A DNA stretch of 37,013 bases, taken from Paenibacillus sp. Soil787. Lineage in GTDB: Bacteria; Bacillota; Bacilli; Paenibacillales; NBRC-103111. Shown piece by piece: positions 1 to 8,127 of this stretch. Position 1 is the stretch's first letter. Each line of letters begins with the position of its first letter. The stretch lies in the NCBI RefSeq assembly GCF_001429545.1, contig NZ_LMSP01000011.1:1-37013 (forward strand). The letters run 5' to 3'. Position numbers and translations under genes: made by a program. Below the pieces are notes generated by a model that worked only from the letters and a program-made list of their open reading frames with translations, was not told where the DNA came from and made no database searches.

Positions 1-253
1 CTATTAAGGGCATTGACCCGTTGCAACCCCATCGTACAGGAGACGCTCCTTTTATTTCAAAGGCCAAATATTAGCGTCTACAGGAATGTTCTTATTTGCT
101 CCAAGGACGGTGTTTTGCTTTTCATCATCCACTGCTACTTATTAGCCTAATCGATAACTGACTAATCACTTTATTAATTGCATGACTAGATTAGGATACA
201 TTTGGGAAATCTACTCACTAGGACTGATGAAAAGTAAGGTTTGGAATTAGTCA
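1..253. other. Non-coding leader region upstream of the nuo operon
   Basis: No convincing gene is seen here on either strand. The only structure noted is a 7-bp inverted repeat, CCTAATC at 146-152 and GATTAGG at 189-195, and a weak GGAG/CTCC hairpin near 40-50 followed by a short T-rich stretch that might be the tail of an upstream gene's terminator. In Bacillus relatives the ATP synthase operon lies just upstream of this part of the chromosome, but that gene is not in the window. Confidence 0.5.
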
Positions 254-282
254 TCGACGCCCAAAAGGCTTTTTGTTATAAT
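254..282 (+). promoter_or_regulatory. Probable sigma-A promoter of the nuo operon
   Basis: A perfect TATAAT at 277-282 is preceded by TG one base upstream, giving an extended -10 (TGTTATAAT). A 4/6 match to the -35 (TCGACG, 254-259) lies at exactly 17 bases. The predicted start is near 289, leaving a leader of about 68 bases before nuoA. It is the only good promoter seen ahead of the operon. Confidence 0.6.
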
Positions 283-356
283 ATTGAAGGTGAATATTAC
301 CAAAACTAGTAGCACGCAAAAGAAAAGCAAATACGAATGGAGGCGGTTACATTCAC

Positions 357-725
357 ATGATGTATACAAATAACTATGTAATCGTAGCGATTTTTCTAGG
401 GTTGGGTATTATTCTCCCTATTGTAGCGCTAACGGCTGGCAAATGGTTAAGACCGAGTAAACCTGTCGATGAGAAGTATACGACGTATGAGAGTGGTAAT
501 GAGCCTGTAGGTGAGGGACAAATCCGGTTTAACATTCGTTATTATTTATTTGCTTTGATGTTTGTCATCTTTGATGTGGAAACCGTGTTCCTGTATCCGT
601 GGGCTGTTGCTTTTAATCAGCTTGGACTTTTTGCTTTAGTGGAAATGTGTATTTTTGTAGCCTTGCTTGCCATTGGATTAATATACGCTTGGAAGAAGAA
701 GGTGCTGCAATGGACTTCAGTTTAG
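357..725 (+). CDS. nuoA: NADH-quinone oxidoreductase subunit A (complex I)
   Basis: NuoA is a small membrane subunit of the proton-pumping arm of complex I, located next to the quinone channel. The 122-residue product has three hydrophobic segments and the conserved acidic/polar signature ([15 protein letters not shown], then [12 protein letters not shown]), and its length is usual for the family. ATG 357 is chosen because GGAGG lies at 339-343, 13 bases upstream; the adjacent ATG 360 would be still further away. It is the first gene of the operon, and its last 16 bases overlap the start of nuoB, which suggests translational coupling. Confidence 0.95.
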   Translation: MMYTNNYVIVAIFLGLGIILPIVALTAGKWLRPSKPVDEKYTTYESGNEPVGEGQIRFNIRYYLFALMFVIFDVETVFLYPWAVAFNQLGLFALVEMCIFVALLAIGLIYAWKKKVLQWTSV

Positions 726-1228
726 AGTCAATATCTCCCGAAGAACGGGAAGAATTAAACCGTAACGTCTTTATGACGACACTGGAGCAAGTGAAAGCTT
801 GGGCTCGCAGTAATTCGCTTTGGCCGTTAACTTTTGGTCTGGCCTGTTGTGCCATCGAAATGATGGGGACCGGCGGATCTCATTATGATTTAGACCGTTT
901 CGGAGTCATCTTCCGTACGTCTCCTAGACAATCTGATGTCATGATTGTGGCGGGGACAGTAACGAAGAAAATGGCTCCTTTGCTGCGCCGACTTTACGAA
1001 CAAATGCCTGAACCGAAATGGGTCATTGCGATGGGGTCCTGCGCTACGGCAGGTGGACCTTATGTGAAGTCGTACTCCGTCGTTAAGGGAGTTGACCAAA
1101 TTGTTCCGGTTGATGTTTATATTCCAGGTTGTCCACCGAACCCGGCTGCACTCATTTATGGGATAAACAAGCTTCAGGAGAAGATTCGCTATGAAGCGAA
1201 GACTGGGAAGCAGGTGACCAATCGATGA
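710..1228 (+). CDS. nuoB: NADH-quinone oxidoreductase subunit B (complex I, cluster N2)
   Basis: NuoB carries the terminal [4Fe-4S] cluster N2 that hands electrons to quinone. The 172-residue product shows the four expected cysteines: C46 and C47 in [11 protein letters not shown]111 in GSCATAGG and C141 in IPGCPPNP. The open frame extends upstream to 647, but ATG 710 fits better. It gives the usual N-terminus ([10 protein letters not shown]), has a purine-rich AGAAGGTG about 6 bases upstream, and leaves only a 16-base overlap with nuoA. The stop overlaps the nuoC start in an ATGA arrangement. Confidence 0.95.
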   Translation: MDFSLESISPEEREELNRNVFMTTLEQVKAWARSNSLWPLTFGLACCAIEMMGTGGSHYDLDRFGVIFRTSPRQSDVMIVAGTVTKKMAPLLRRLYEQMPEPKWVIAMGSCATAGGPYVKSYSVVKGVDQIVPVDVYIPGCPPNPAALIYGINKLQEKIRYEAKTGKQVTNR

Positions 1229-2232
1229 GTGATGAGAAGAAGCCGGAGAGTAAAGTAGATCATACACCTCCTGCTGATGATAAGAAAGTGAAAGAATCGC
1301 CGTTAGAAGAGGCGATTGCAGAAGTGGGCGAGCTTACGCCGGAGGCGCGTGCGAGTAAGACGCCGCTTAGCGCTGACGTGCAAGCGGCTGTAGATCGCGC
1401 GGCGGAGATACAAGCGGCTGATCCGGCTGCGCAGACGACGAGCGAGCCGAGCGACGCGCCTGCGGCTGAGCTTGCGGAGCGAGCTGCAAGCAGCGGCGAC
1501 GCAGGCGCAGCGAAGGGGAGTGACGCGGCAGCGGAGCGCGCCGCGGCGAGAGCCGCCCGCGCAGCTAGCCGGGCGGCCGCTGAGCCGACGGGCGAGCCCG
1601 CGTCGGCTGGAGCCGAAACCCCAGCGCCTGCGGACGCTGGGGACGACGAGAAGGCGGCCAAAGCCCAGGCCGCCGCAGAAGCACGCGCTGCGCGAGCTAG
1701 CGCGCGCGCGGCGAAGCCCGAGTCGGCGGAGCCTGAAGCGCCGAAGGAGCCTTCACCGAACCAGCCGCTGCTTGATCGGCTGGTCAACATCCTGAAAGCC
1801 GACGTTGGCGAAGACGCCGTCGTCGACGCATTCATCAACGAAAGGGACGCGCATCGTCCTTACGTGGTCATTCACAGCTCGCGCTGGTCACAGGCCGCAC
1901 AGACGCTCAGGGATCACGAGGAGCTGCGCTGCGATTACTTGCGCAATCTCTCGGGCGTAGACCAAGAGACGCACCTAGAGGTGGCGTATCATCTGCTTTC
2001 ACTCACACACAAGAATGAGTATTGTGTGAAAGTGAAAACAGATCGAGAACAGCCAAGTATTCCTTCTGTGGCTCCAGTATGGCCTACCGCGAACTGGAAT
2101 GAGCGGGAAGTGTATGACCTATTGGGTATCGATTTCCCAGGTCACCCTAACTTAGTAAGAATCATGATGCCTGACGATTGGGTCGGCCATCCCCTACGCA
2201 AAGATTACGAACCGCTTGACCCGGAGGTGTAG
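1225..2232 (+). CDS. nuoC: NADH-quinone oxidoreductase subunit C with a long Ala-rich N-terminal extension
   Basis: The C-terminal part (about residues 178-335) is a standard NuoC (30 kDa subunit) domain, a peripheral-arm scaffold next to NuoD. The family signature is clear: [15 protein letters not shown] followed by a GHPLRKDYE tail. Residues 1-178 are a low-complexity extension rich in Ala, Glu, Arg, Asp and Pro, with [12 protein letters not shown] tracts, and are encoded by strikingly GC-rich DNA (about 1330-1800). The extension has no family match I recognise and makes the protein roughly twice the usual length. ATG 1225 overlaps the nuoB stop by four bases (ATGA). No alternative start directly before the NuoC domain has a good ribosome site, so I keep the extension as translated. 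Confidence 0.92.
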   Translation: MSDEKKPESKVDHTPPADDKKVKESPLEEAIAEVGELTPEARASKTPLSADVQAAVDRAAEIQAADPAAQTTSEPSDAPAAELAERAASSGDAGAAKGSDAAAERAAARAARAASRAAAEPTGEPASAGAETPAPADAGDDEKAAKAQAAAEARAARASARAAKPESAEPEAPKEPSPNQPLLDRLVNILKADVGEDAVVDAFINERDAHRPYVVIHSSRWSQAAQTLRDHEELRCDYLRNLSGVDQETHLEVAYHLLSLTHKNEYCVKVKTDREQPSIPSVAPVWPTANWNEREVYDLLGIDFPGHPNLVRIMMPDDWVGHPLRKDYEPLDPEV

Positions 2233-2235
2233 CTC

Positions 2236-3336
2236 GTGTTACGGACAGAAGAACTCCTGTTAAACGTTGGTCCTCAGCATCCTAGTACGCACGGGGTTTT
2301 CCGCGTGATTGTGAAGCTGGATGGGGAAGTTATTAAAGAAGCAATACCCGTGATGGGCTATCTACATAGAGGAACAGAGAAACTAGCTGAGAACCTTAGC
2401 TATACACAAATTATTCCTTACACGGACCGTATGGATTACGTATCGGCGATGACGACCAACTACGTGCTTGTGAATGCCGTAGAGAAAATGATGCAGCTGG
2501 AAGTACCAGAACGAGCGGAGTTTCTTCGCTTAATCGTGATGGAGCTTCAACGTATCGCCTCTCACATGGTTTGGTGGGGTACCTATTTGCTGGATATTGG
2601 CGCGATGAGCCCGTTCTTATACGCGTTCCGTGATCGAGAAATTATTATTGATCTGTTTAACGAATTATGCGGCGCTCGTTTAACTTACAACTACATGCGT
2701 GTAGGCGGGGTGAAATGGGACGCTCCTGACGGATGGATCGATAAAGTTAAGAAGTTTATTCCTTATATGTACGGGAAATTGGAAGAGTATCACACGTTAG
2801 TAACTGGGAATGAAATCTTTCTATCCCGTATCAAGGGTGTAGGCAAGTATGATGCAGAGACAGCCATTGCATATGGCCTTAGCGGCGCTAACCTAAGATG
2901 TACGGGTGTAGACTGGGATATCCGCAAAACGCAGCCGTACAGCTTGTACAGCCGCTTTCAGTTCGACGTGCCTGTTCGCAGCGGCGGTGACTGCTATGAT
3001 CGCTACTTGCTGCGTATGGAGGAAGTGAAGCAATCCCTTCGTATTCTGGAGCAAGCCGTGGAACAGTTCCCGGAGCAAGGTGAAACCATGGGCAAGGTGC
3101 CTAGGGTGATACGCCCTCCAGAAGGAGAAGTGTACTCAGCTATCGAGTCTCCGCGCGGAGAAATAGGCTGCTACATTATTTCCCGAGGCAAACAAGAGCC
3201 TTTCCGTCTGAAATTCCGCAGACCTTCCTTCGTGAATCTGCAAATTTTGCCCAAGCTGCTGGTCGGTGAGTCGATGACCAACTTGATTACGATTCTAGGC
3301 GGCATCGATATTGTCGTTGGGGAGGTGGATGCCTAA
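2236..3336 (+). CDS. nuoD: NADH-quinone oxidoreductase subunit D (complex I 49 kDa subunit)
   Basis: NuoD forms the quinone-reduction site together with NuoB. The 366-residue product opens with the quinone-site motif VGPQHPSTHGVFR, containing the conserved His, followed by the TDRMDYVS segment with the conserved Tyr. It ends in the usual GGIDIVVGEVDA tail. The family is related to the large subunit of [NiFe] hydrogenases, but no Ni-binding CxxC pairs are present. The start is GTG 2236, with GGAGGT at 2223-2228 seven bases upstream, three bases after nuoC stops. The stop TAA shares one base with the nuoH ATG (TAATG). Confidence 0.95.
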   Translation: MLRTEELLLNVGPQHPSTHGVFRVIVKLDGEVIKEAIPVMGYLHRGTEKLAENLSYTQIIPYTDRMDYVSAMTTNYVLVNAVEKMMQLEVPERAEFLRLIVMELQRIASHMVWWGTYLLDIGAMSPFLYAFRDREIIIDLFNELCGARLTYNYMRVGGVKWDAPDGWIDKVKKFIPYMYGKLEEYHTLVTGNEIFLSRIKGVGKYDAETAIAYGLSGANLRCTGVDWDIRKTQPYSLYSRFQFDVPVRSGGDCYDRYLLRMEEVKQSLRILEQAVEQFPEQGETMGKVPRVIRPPEGEVYSAIESPRGEIGCYIISRGKQEPFRLKFRRPSFVNLQILPKLLVGESMTNLITILGGIDIVVGEVDA

Positions 3337-4340
3337 TGGTGAATTTATTGGAGGAGAGTCTAACTTGGACGAACTTCTTCGTTTTCCTGTTCTGGGGCAT
3401 CGTTATGCTGATGTTGGTCCTAGGCTTCGTAACCTATGCGATCTACTTCGAGCGTAAGGTTATCGGCTGGATGCAGATGCGGATCGGACCGAACCGAACG
3501 GGGCCTTTCGGGCTTCTGCAAAGTGTTGCGGACGTCTTCAAGCTTCTTATTAAAGAGGATACGATTCCTAAAAAAGCGGAGCGCGAGCTTTTCATTCTGG
3601 CGCCTGTCATTACGTTTATCCCTTCGTTCACGATTATTGCTACGATTCCGTTTTCGGATCGGATGTTTAATGCGAATTTGAATGTCGGACTGCTCTTTTA
3701 TGTAGCCTTAACGGGGATTTCTACAATTGGAATTATCCTCGGCGGATGGGCATCTAATAACAAATATGCGCTGCTTGGCGGGATGCGTTCCGCAGCTCAA
3801 ATGATCAGTTACGAGGTACCGCTCGTCATCTCCGTTATCGGTGTCATCATGATGACGGGTAGTCTAAATCTACATACGATCGTTGATCATCAAACAGGCG
3901 GTTTCTGGCATTGGAATTTCATTCCCCAGATTCTAGGCTTTATCATTTTCGTTATAGCCGGGGTCTCGGAGCTCAATCGAACGCCATTTGACCTGCCGGA
4001 AGCGGAGTCTGAGCTTGTTGCTGGTTACCATGTGGAATACAGCGGTTTCCGCTTCGCTTTTTTCATGCTGTCGGAGTATGTTTACGTGTTCGTCATTGCT
4101 TCCCTTACTAGCTTGATTTTCCTGGGTGGATGGCACTCGCCGTTCCCATTCCTTGATTTCATTCCGGGTATTATCTGGTTCCTGTTGAAATTTTCTTCGG
4201 TTGTGTTCTTCCTATTCTGGCTGCGCGCGACGCTGCCTCGGGTACGAGTGGACCAACTCATGGGATTCGGCTGGAAAGTGCTGCTTCCACTGGCACTGGT
4301 AAATATGCTGATCACAGCGATCGTAATGACCATCATATAG
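3336..4340 (+). CDS. nuoH: NADH-quinone oxidoreductase subunit H (complex I)
   Basis: NuoH is the membrane subunit that connects the quinone pocket to the proton-pumping arm. The 334-residue product has about eight hydrophobic helices. Recognisable signatures are ERKVIGWMQMRIGPNRTGPFG, here split by nothing unusual, and the SELNRTPFDLPEAESELVAG loop near the quinone entry. GGAGGTG at 3321-3327 precedes ATG 3336. This is the last gene before the only large gap in the operon (4341-4890). Confidence 0.95.
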   Translation: MVNLLEESLTWTNFFVFLFWGIVMLMLVLGFVTYAIYFERKVIGWMQMRIGPNRTGPFGLLQSVADVFKLLIKEDTIPKKAERELFILAPVITFIPSFTIIATIPFSDRMFNANLNVGLLFYVALTGISTIGIILGGWASNNKYALLGGMRSAAQMISYEVPLVISVIGVIMMTGSLNLHTIVDHQTGGFWHWNFIPQILGFIIFVIAGVSELNRTPFDLPEAESELVAGYHVEYSGFRFAFFMLSEYVYVFVIASLTSLIFLGGWHSPFPFLDFIPGIIWFLLKFSSVVFFLFWLRATLPRVRVDQLMGFGWKVLLPLALVNMLITAIVMTII

Positions 4341-4435
4341 GCAAAAGTAGAAAGCTTTGCTATAGGTTGAAAACATGCAGAATAGGCTTCTGTGATGATC
4401 AAGCGGAACCTGAGTACCTTATTTCCGGCAAAATG

Positions 4436-4487
4436 CTTGTTTCGATCCCGAAAGGGAACTACGATACGCTATTTAGACCGAAACAAG
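4436..4487. repeat. 9-bp perfect inverted repeat in the nuoH-nuoI gap
   Basis: CTTGTTTCG at 4436-4444 is the exact reverse complement of CGAAACAAG at 4479-4487. The complementarity can extend outwards with a bulge (ATGCTT before, AAGCAT after). The loop holds a small TCCC-GAAA-GGGA hairpin and one inverted copy of the 20-bp element described separately. The whole could fold as a branched RNA in the nuo transcript. Confidence 0.6.
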
Positions 4488-4580
4488 GGAAAAAGCATCC
4501 ATTTCAAGCGAATAGCGGAACGACGTTCCGTTGGAGCGCTTTTTATCGAAGAAAAGGGACAAATAGCGCATCGACGTTCC
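4455..4580. repeat. Three copies of a 20-bp element, one inverted and two direct
   Basis: The direct copies are at 4510-4529 (GAATAGCGGAACGACGTTCC) and 4561-4580 (AAATAGCGCATCGACGTTCC). The inverted copy is at 4455-4474 and reads AAATAGCGTATCGTAGTTCC on the minus strand. The copies match each other at about 17 of 20 positions in the best pairs. They lie in non-coding DNA and look like a dispersed intergenic repeat family rather than a gene; the function is unknown. Confidence 0.6.
4506..4545 (+). terminator. Possible attenuator/terminator-like hairpin in the nuoH-nuoI gap
   Basis: AAGCG (4506-4510) can pair with CGCTT (4537-4541) around an inner perfect stem CGGAAC/GTTCCG (4516-4521 and 4525-4530, loop GAC). 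A run of T follows at 4540-4544. The outer stem is only five pairs and internal mismatches separate it from the inner one, so termination would be partial at best. Confidence 0.3.
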
Positions 4581-4645
4581 TCTCGCGACAAGGATTTCTG
4601 GATACTGCCCAGATCAACCGATAAAAGCCAGTTTTTGCTCGCAGG

Positions 4646-4877
4646 CATGCTTTCGAAGTCAGTTTTGCTAAAGCAAAACTCAGTTAATGCTTACGATGCA
4701 AGTTTCCTATGGAAACACTAGCCCATGCTTTCGAAGTCAGTTTTGCTAAAGCAAAACTCAATTAATGCTTACGATGCAAGTTTCCTACGGAAACTCTAGC
4801 CCATGCTTTCGAAGTCAGTTTTGCTAAAGCAAAACTCAGTTAATGCTTACGATGCAAGTTTCCTTACGGAAACTCTA
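4646..4877 (+). repeat. Three tandem 78-bp repeats upstream of nuoI
   Basis: The units start at 4646, 4724 and 4802 with an exact 78-base period; the third has one extra base and ends in the nuoI ribosome site. Each unit holds two hairpins: AGTTTTGCT/AGCAAAACT (9 pairs, 2-base loop) and AGTTTCC/GGAAACT (loop TAT, TAC or TTAC). The few differences between units fall in loops, spacers or the closing base pair. An open frame runs across the units, but it has no ribosome site and no recognisable product. Confidence 0.9.
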
Positions 4878-4890
4878 AGGAGGGAAACGA

Positions 4891-5343
4891 ATGAAGGGCA
4901 TAATGAAAGGTTTAGGCGTAACGTTTAAAAGTATGACACAGAAAAAAATAACGTACGCATACCCTGACGTCCCGATTAAAATGCCGGACCGCTTTCGCGG
5001 TATTCAATATTTTGATCCAGAGAAATGCATTGTGTGTAATCAATGTGCACGCGTTTGTCCGACGGAGTGTATTACCCTGACCGGTAAAGCGAACCCCGAC
5101 CCCGAGAAAAAGGGGAAGGTTATCGATACATACGATATTAACTTCGAGATTTGCATTCTGTGTGATCTCTGCACCGAGGTGTGTCCGACTGAAGCTATCG
5201 TCATGACGAATAATTTTGAGCTGAGTACCTACAGTCGTGATGATCTGTTCAAAAATATGCAGTGGTTAAGCGAGAACACGCAAAATATCCGTCAAGAGAA
5301 CAACTCAGCCTTGCCAAAAGGGGGGGCGAAGAAAGATGTTTAG
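4891..5343 (+). CDS. nuoI: NADH-quinone oxidoreductase subunit I (complex I, two [4Fe-4S] clusters)
   Basis: NuoI is the ferredoxin-like subunit that carries clusters N6a and N6b toward NuoB. The 150-residue product has both expected motifs: C46-x2-C49-x2-C52-x3-C56-P and C88-x2-C91-x2-C94-x3-C98-P. AAGGAGG at 4877-4883 sits 7 bases before ATG 4891. The gene follows the tandem repeats, and a hairpin (4857-4874) ends three bases before its ribosome site. Its last 8 bases overlap the start of nuoJ. Confidence 0.95.
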   Translation: MKGIMKGLGVTFKSMTQKKITYAYPDVPIKMPDRFRGIQYFDPEKCIVCNQCARVCPTECITLTGKANPDPEKKGKVIDTYDINFEICILCDLCTEVCPTEAIVMTNNFELSTYSRDDLFKNMQWLSENTQNIRQENNSALPKGGAKKDV

Positions 5344-5866
5344 CGGAATTGGTGATTTCCTATCTAGCGGTTCAAGCTGGGCTTTCTTCATCTTCGCCTT
5401 GCTTGCCATCGGCGGAGCCATTTTCATGATTTCTTTTACCAAAGTCGTTCATATGGTTATTGCCGTTGCGCTCACGTTTATTAGTTTGGCAGGGCTATAT
5501 GTCATTCTGGAGGCTGAGTTTGTAGCTTTCGTGCAAGTGTTGATCTACGCAGGTGCGATCTCGATTCTGATGATTTTCGGCATTATGATGACGAGGCACA
5601 GGCAAGGAGAAGAAGAGGAGCCTAAGCGACCTTGGCATGAAGGCCTAGCGATTATTGGTGCTTTGGGATTGTTCGGGGTGTTATTTTATGCCATACAAAA
5701 AACAACCTTCGTCGCTTCAGGTACCCTGGATGCCGGTAAGGATAACACACTAGAAATCGGAAAGCTGCTCTATAACGAGCACGTTATTCCTTTCGAAATC
5801 ATGTCGGTGCTGCTGACGGTAGCCTTCATCGGTGCCATCGTAGTCGCGAAGAGAGAGGAGGATTAG
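5336..5866 (+). CDS. nuoJ: NADH-quinone oxidoreductase subunit J (complex I)
   Basis: NuoJ is a membrane subunit between the quinone site and the antiporter-like subunits. The 176-residue product has five hydrophobic helices and the family's glycine-containing motif ([20 protein letters not shown]) in the third. ATG 5336 overlaps the nuoI stop by 8 bases, with a G-rich ribosome site (GGGGGGCGAAG) directly upstream. nuoK follows after two bases. Confidence 0.93.
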   Translation: MFSGIGDFLSSGSSWAFFIFALLAIGGAIFMISFTKVVHMVIAVALTFISLAGLYVILEAEFVAFVQVLIYAGAISILMIFGIMMTRHRQGEEEEPKRPWHEGLAIIGALGLFGVLFYAIQKTTFVASGTLDAGKDNTLEIGKLLYNEHVIPFEIMSVLLTVAFIGAIVVAKREED

Positions 5867-5868
5867 CT

Positions 5869-6180
5869 GTGGGCAATATTATTACTCCCTATCTCACGCT
5901 GGCGGCAATCCTGTTTTGCATCGGTTTATACGGTGCGTTAACGAAGAAGAACGGGGTTATCGTCCTGCTTTCGATTGAGCTTATGCTGAATGCGGTGAAC
6001 TTGAATTTGATTGCTTTTTCGAAGCTTGGTGACCATCCGGCACTTACCGGACAGATTTTCTCGCTCTTCAACATCACCATAGCAGCAGCTGAGGCGGCTG
6101 TCGGGATCGCGATTCTAATTACCATTTACAGAAATAAAGGGACAGTAGAAGTTACGGATTTGGATTCTATGAAGCGCTAG
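5869..6180 (+). CDS. nuoK: NADH-quinone oxidoreductase subunit K (complex I)
   Basis: NuoK is a small Mrp-like membrane subunit in the proton path. The 103-residue product has three helices and two conserved membrane glutamates, E37 ([14 protein letters not shown]) and E75 ([14 protein letters not shown]). The start is GTG 5869, with GAGGAGG about 7 bases upstream inside the end of nuoJ. The length is typical of the family. Confidence 0.95.
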   Translation: MGNIITPYLTLAAILFCIGLYGALTKKNGVIVLLSIELMLNAVNLNLIAFSKLGDHPALTGQIFSLFNITIAAAEAAVGIAILITIYRNKGTVEVTDLDSMKR

Positions 6181-6195
6181 GAGGCTAACAAGGAT

Positions 6196-8127
6196 ATGGT
6201 ATCGGACTATTCACAGTACGCCTGGCTCATTCCGTTGTTTCCGCTGCTTGCTTTTCTAGCGCTTACGGCTATGGGACGTCAATTAAAAGATCTAGGTATT
6301 TACATCAGCATTTTCGCGATGCTGGCCTCATTTATCGTGGCTTTGCTGATTTTCGTTGAACGAATTGGCGGCAAAGTGGAGGATTTCACGTGGAATAAGC
6401 TGCATTGGCTGCAAGTGGGCGATTTCACGCTGAATATGGGCTTTGAGGTTAACAATTTGAACGCCTTGATGCTCGTGATTGTAACACTGGTGTCTTTGCT
6501 GGTGAACATTTATTCCAAAGGCTATATGAAAGGCGACGAGCGAATTCACGTGTTTTTTGGTTATATCGCTTTGTTCTCTTTCTCTATGCTTGGCCTTGTC
6601 ATCTCGGAAAATATGCTGGAGCTTTACATCTTCTGGGAGCTCGTAGGGGTATGTTCCTTCCTGCTCGTTGGATTCTGGTATTTCAAACCAGAGGCAAAGG
6701 CTGCTGCGAAAAAGGCATTCATCGTTACCCGCATCGGGGACGTGGGCCTGTTTATTGCCATTCTGCTGCTGTACTGGTATATGCCAGGGCATGCACTTGA
6801 TTTCACATCTATTCATAATGCTTTTACAACGGGCAAAATCGACCCAACCATCATCACATGGATTGCTATTCTGATCTTCATCGGAGCGATGGGTAAGTCT
6901 GGTCAATTCCCGCTGCATACGTGGCTGCCAGATGCGATGGAAGGTCCAACGCCGATAAGTGCGCTAATCCACGCAGCAACGATGGTTGCCGCTGGGGTGT
7001 ATCTCGTTTCGCGAACCTTTGATATTTTCCACGCATCGCCGGATGCTTTGCTTGTGGTTGCCTATGTGGGTGGTTTCACAGCGATCTTTGCAGCCACGAT
7101 TGGTATCGCTCAGAACGATATTAAACGCATTCTCGCCTACTCAACGGTGAGTCAACTCGGCTATATGATGATGGCGCTGGGGATTGGTGTCTCCTATACG
7201 TCAGGCATGTTTCATTTGTTCACGCACGCCTTCTTCAAAGCGCTGCTCTTCTTGGGCGCAGGCAGTGTGATTCACGCTGTACATACGCAAGACATTAACG
7301 AAATGGGCGGTTTATCCCGCAAAATGAAAATCACGACCTGGACATTCGCGATTGGTACGCTGGCACTGTCAGGCATTTTCCCTTTCGCAGGATTCTGGTC
7401 GAAGGATATGATCTTGACTGAAGCCTACGAGCATAACCAACTCTTGTTCTGGGTCGGTGTCATTGCTGCCTTCTTCACGGCGTTCTATATGTCACGTCTG
7501 TTCTTCCTCGTATTTATGGGATCACCTAGAGGCAAAGCAAAGACAGCTGACGACGATCACGATGATCATGGTCATGGAGCACATACCGCTCATGAACCCC
7601 ATGAGTCTCCAGCAACCATGACCACACCATTGATTATTCTTGCTGTGCTTGCAGTTGTTGCGGGCTTTGTGAATACGCCGTTTAACGAATGGCTCAGTCA
7701 GTGGTTGACTGGACATGATCATGATGAGAAAGCCAATTGGACCGTTATTATTTTGTCCACACTAGCTGGTTTGCTTGGTATTGGGCTCGGTTATCTCATC
7801 TATCTCAAACGTACCATTCCGCGCGATGTGGTTTCCAGTAAAATGCCGTGGCTGTACACGCTGCTCAATCGTAAATATTTCATTGATGAAATTTATGATG
7901 GTGTCATTGTAAAACCGCTTCGCGGTTTGGGTTGGATCCTCGAACTGTTTGATGTGTATATCGTTGACGGTATTGTGCGGTTGGTCGCCTTTACTGTGGT
8001 CGGACTAGGGCGATTAGGCTCCCGTCTCCAAAATGGTCAACTACAAACCTATGGTGTCATCATGATTCTGGGGATGCTGATTCTGGTACTCGCCATCGCA
8101 GGAAGGAGGTTCATCCATGCTGGCTAG
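6196..8127 (+). CDS. nuoL: NADH-quinone oxidoreductase subunit L (antiporter-like)
   Basis: NuoL is the distal proton-pumping subunit, homologous to Mrp antiporter subunits, with a long lateral helix at its C-terminus. The 643-residue product is highly hydrophobic. It has the conserved charged helix FWELVGVCSFLLVG, the signature GAMGKSGQFPLHTWLPDAMEG (broken by nothing unusual) and ILAYSTVSQLGYM. A histidine/aspartate-rich loop lies near residues 450-468 (DDDHDDHGHGAHTAHEPH), with a second short one, GHDHDEK. AGGAGG at 6179-6184 precedes ATG 6196. Its last 11 bases overlap nuoM. Confidence 0.95.
   Translation: MVSDYSQYAWLIPLFPLLAFLALTAMGRQLKDLGIYISIFAMLASFIVALLIFVERIGGKVEDFTWNKLHWLQVGDFTLNMGFEVNNLNALMLVIVTLVSLLVNIYSKGYMKGDERIHVFFGYIALFSFSMLGLVISENMLELYIFWELVGVCSFLLVGFWYFKPEAKAAAKKAFIVTRIGDVGLFIAILLLYWYMPGHALDFTSIHNAFTTGKIDPTIITWIAILIFIGAMGKSGQFPLHTWLPDAMEGPTPISALIHAATMVAAGVYLVSRTFDIFHASPDALLVVAYVGGFTAIFAATIGIAQNDIKRILAYSTVSQLGYMMMALGIGVSYTSGMFHLFTHAFFKALLFLGAGSVIHAVHTQDINEMGGLSRKMKITTWTFAIGTLALSGIFPFAGFWSKDMILTEAYEHNQLLFWVGVIAAFFTAFYMSRLFFLVFMGSPRGKAKTADDDHDDHGHGAHTAHEPHESPATMTTPLIILAVLAVVAGFVNTPFNEWLSQWLTGHDHDEKANWTVIILSTLAGLLGIGLGYLIYLKRTIPRDVVSSKMPWLYTLLNRKYFIDEIYDGVIVKPLRGLGWILELFDVYIVDGIVRLVAFTVVGLGRLGSRLQNGQLQTYGVIMILGMLILVLAIAGRRFIHAG

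Noticed and set aside
1260..1838. 192-codon minus-strand open frame opposite nuoC
   Set aside because: It is Ala/Ser-rich and mirrors the GC-rich extension of nuoC; long antisense frames are expected in such biased DNA. No ribosome site.
4367..4721. Two overlapping + strand open frames in the nuoH-nuoI gap
   Set aside because: They run through the repeat elements, have no ribosome site, and give basic low-similarity products. They look like chance frames in repeated DNA.
4646..4877. CRISPR array
   Set aside because: The three units are identical throughout, with no unique spacers, and no cas genes are present.
6328..6918. 196-codon minus-strand open frame opposite nuoL
   Set aside because: It lies wholly within nuoL, has no recognisable motif or ribosome site, and the + strand product is certain.
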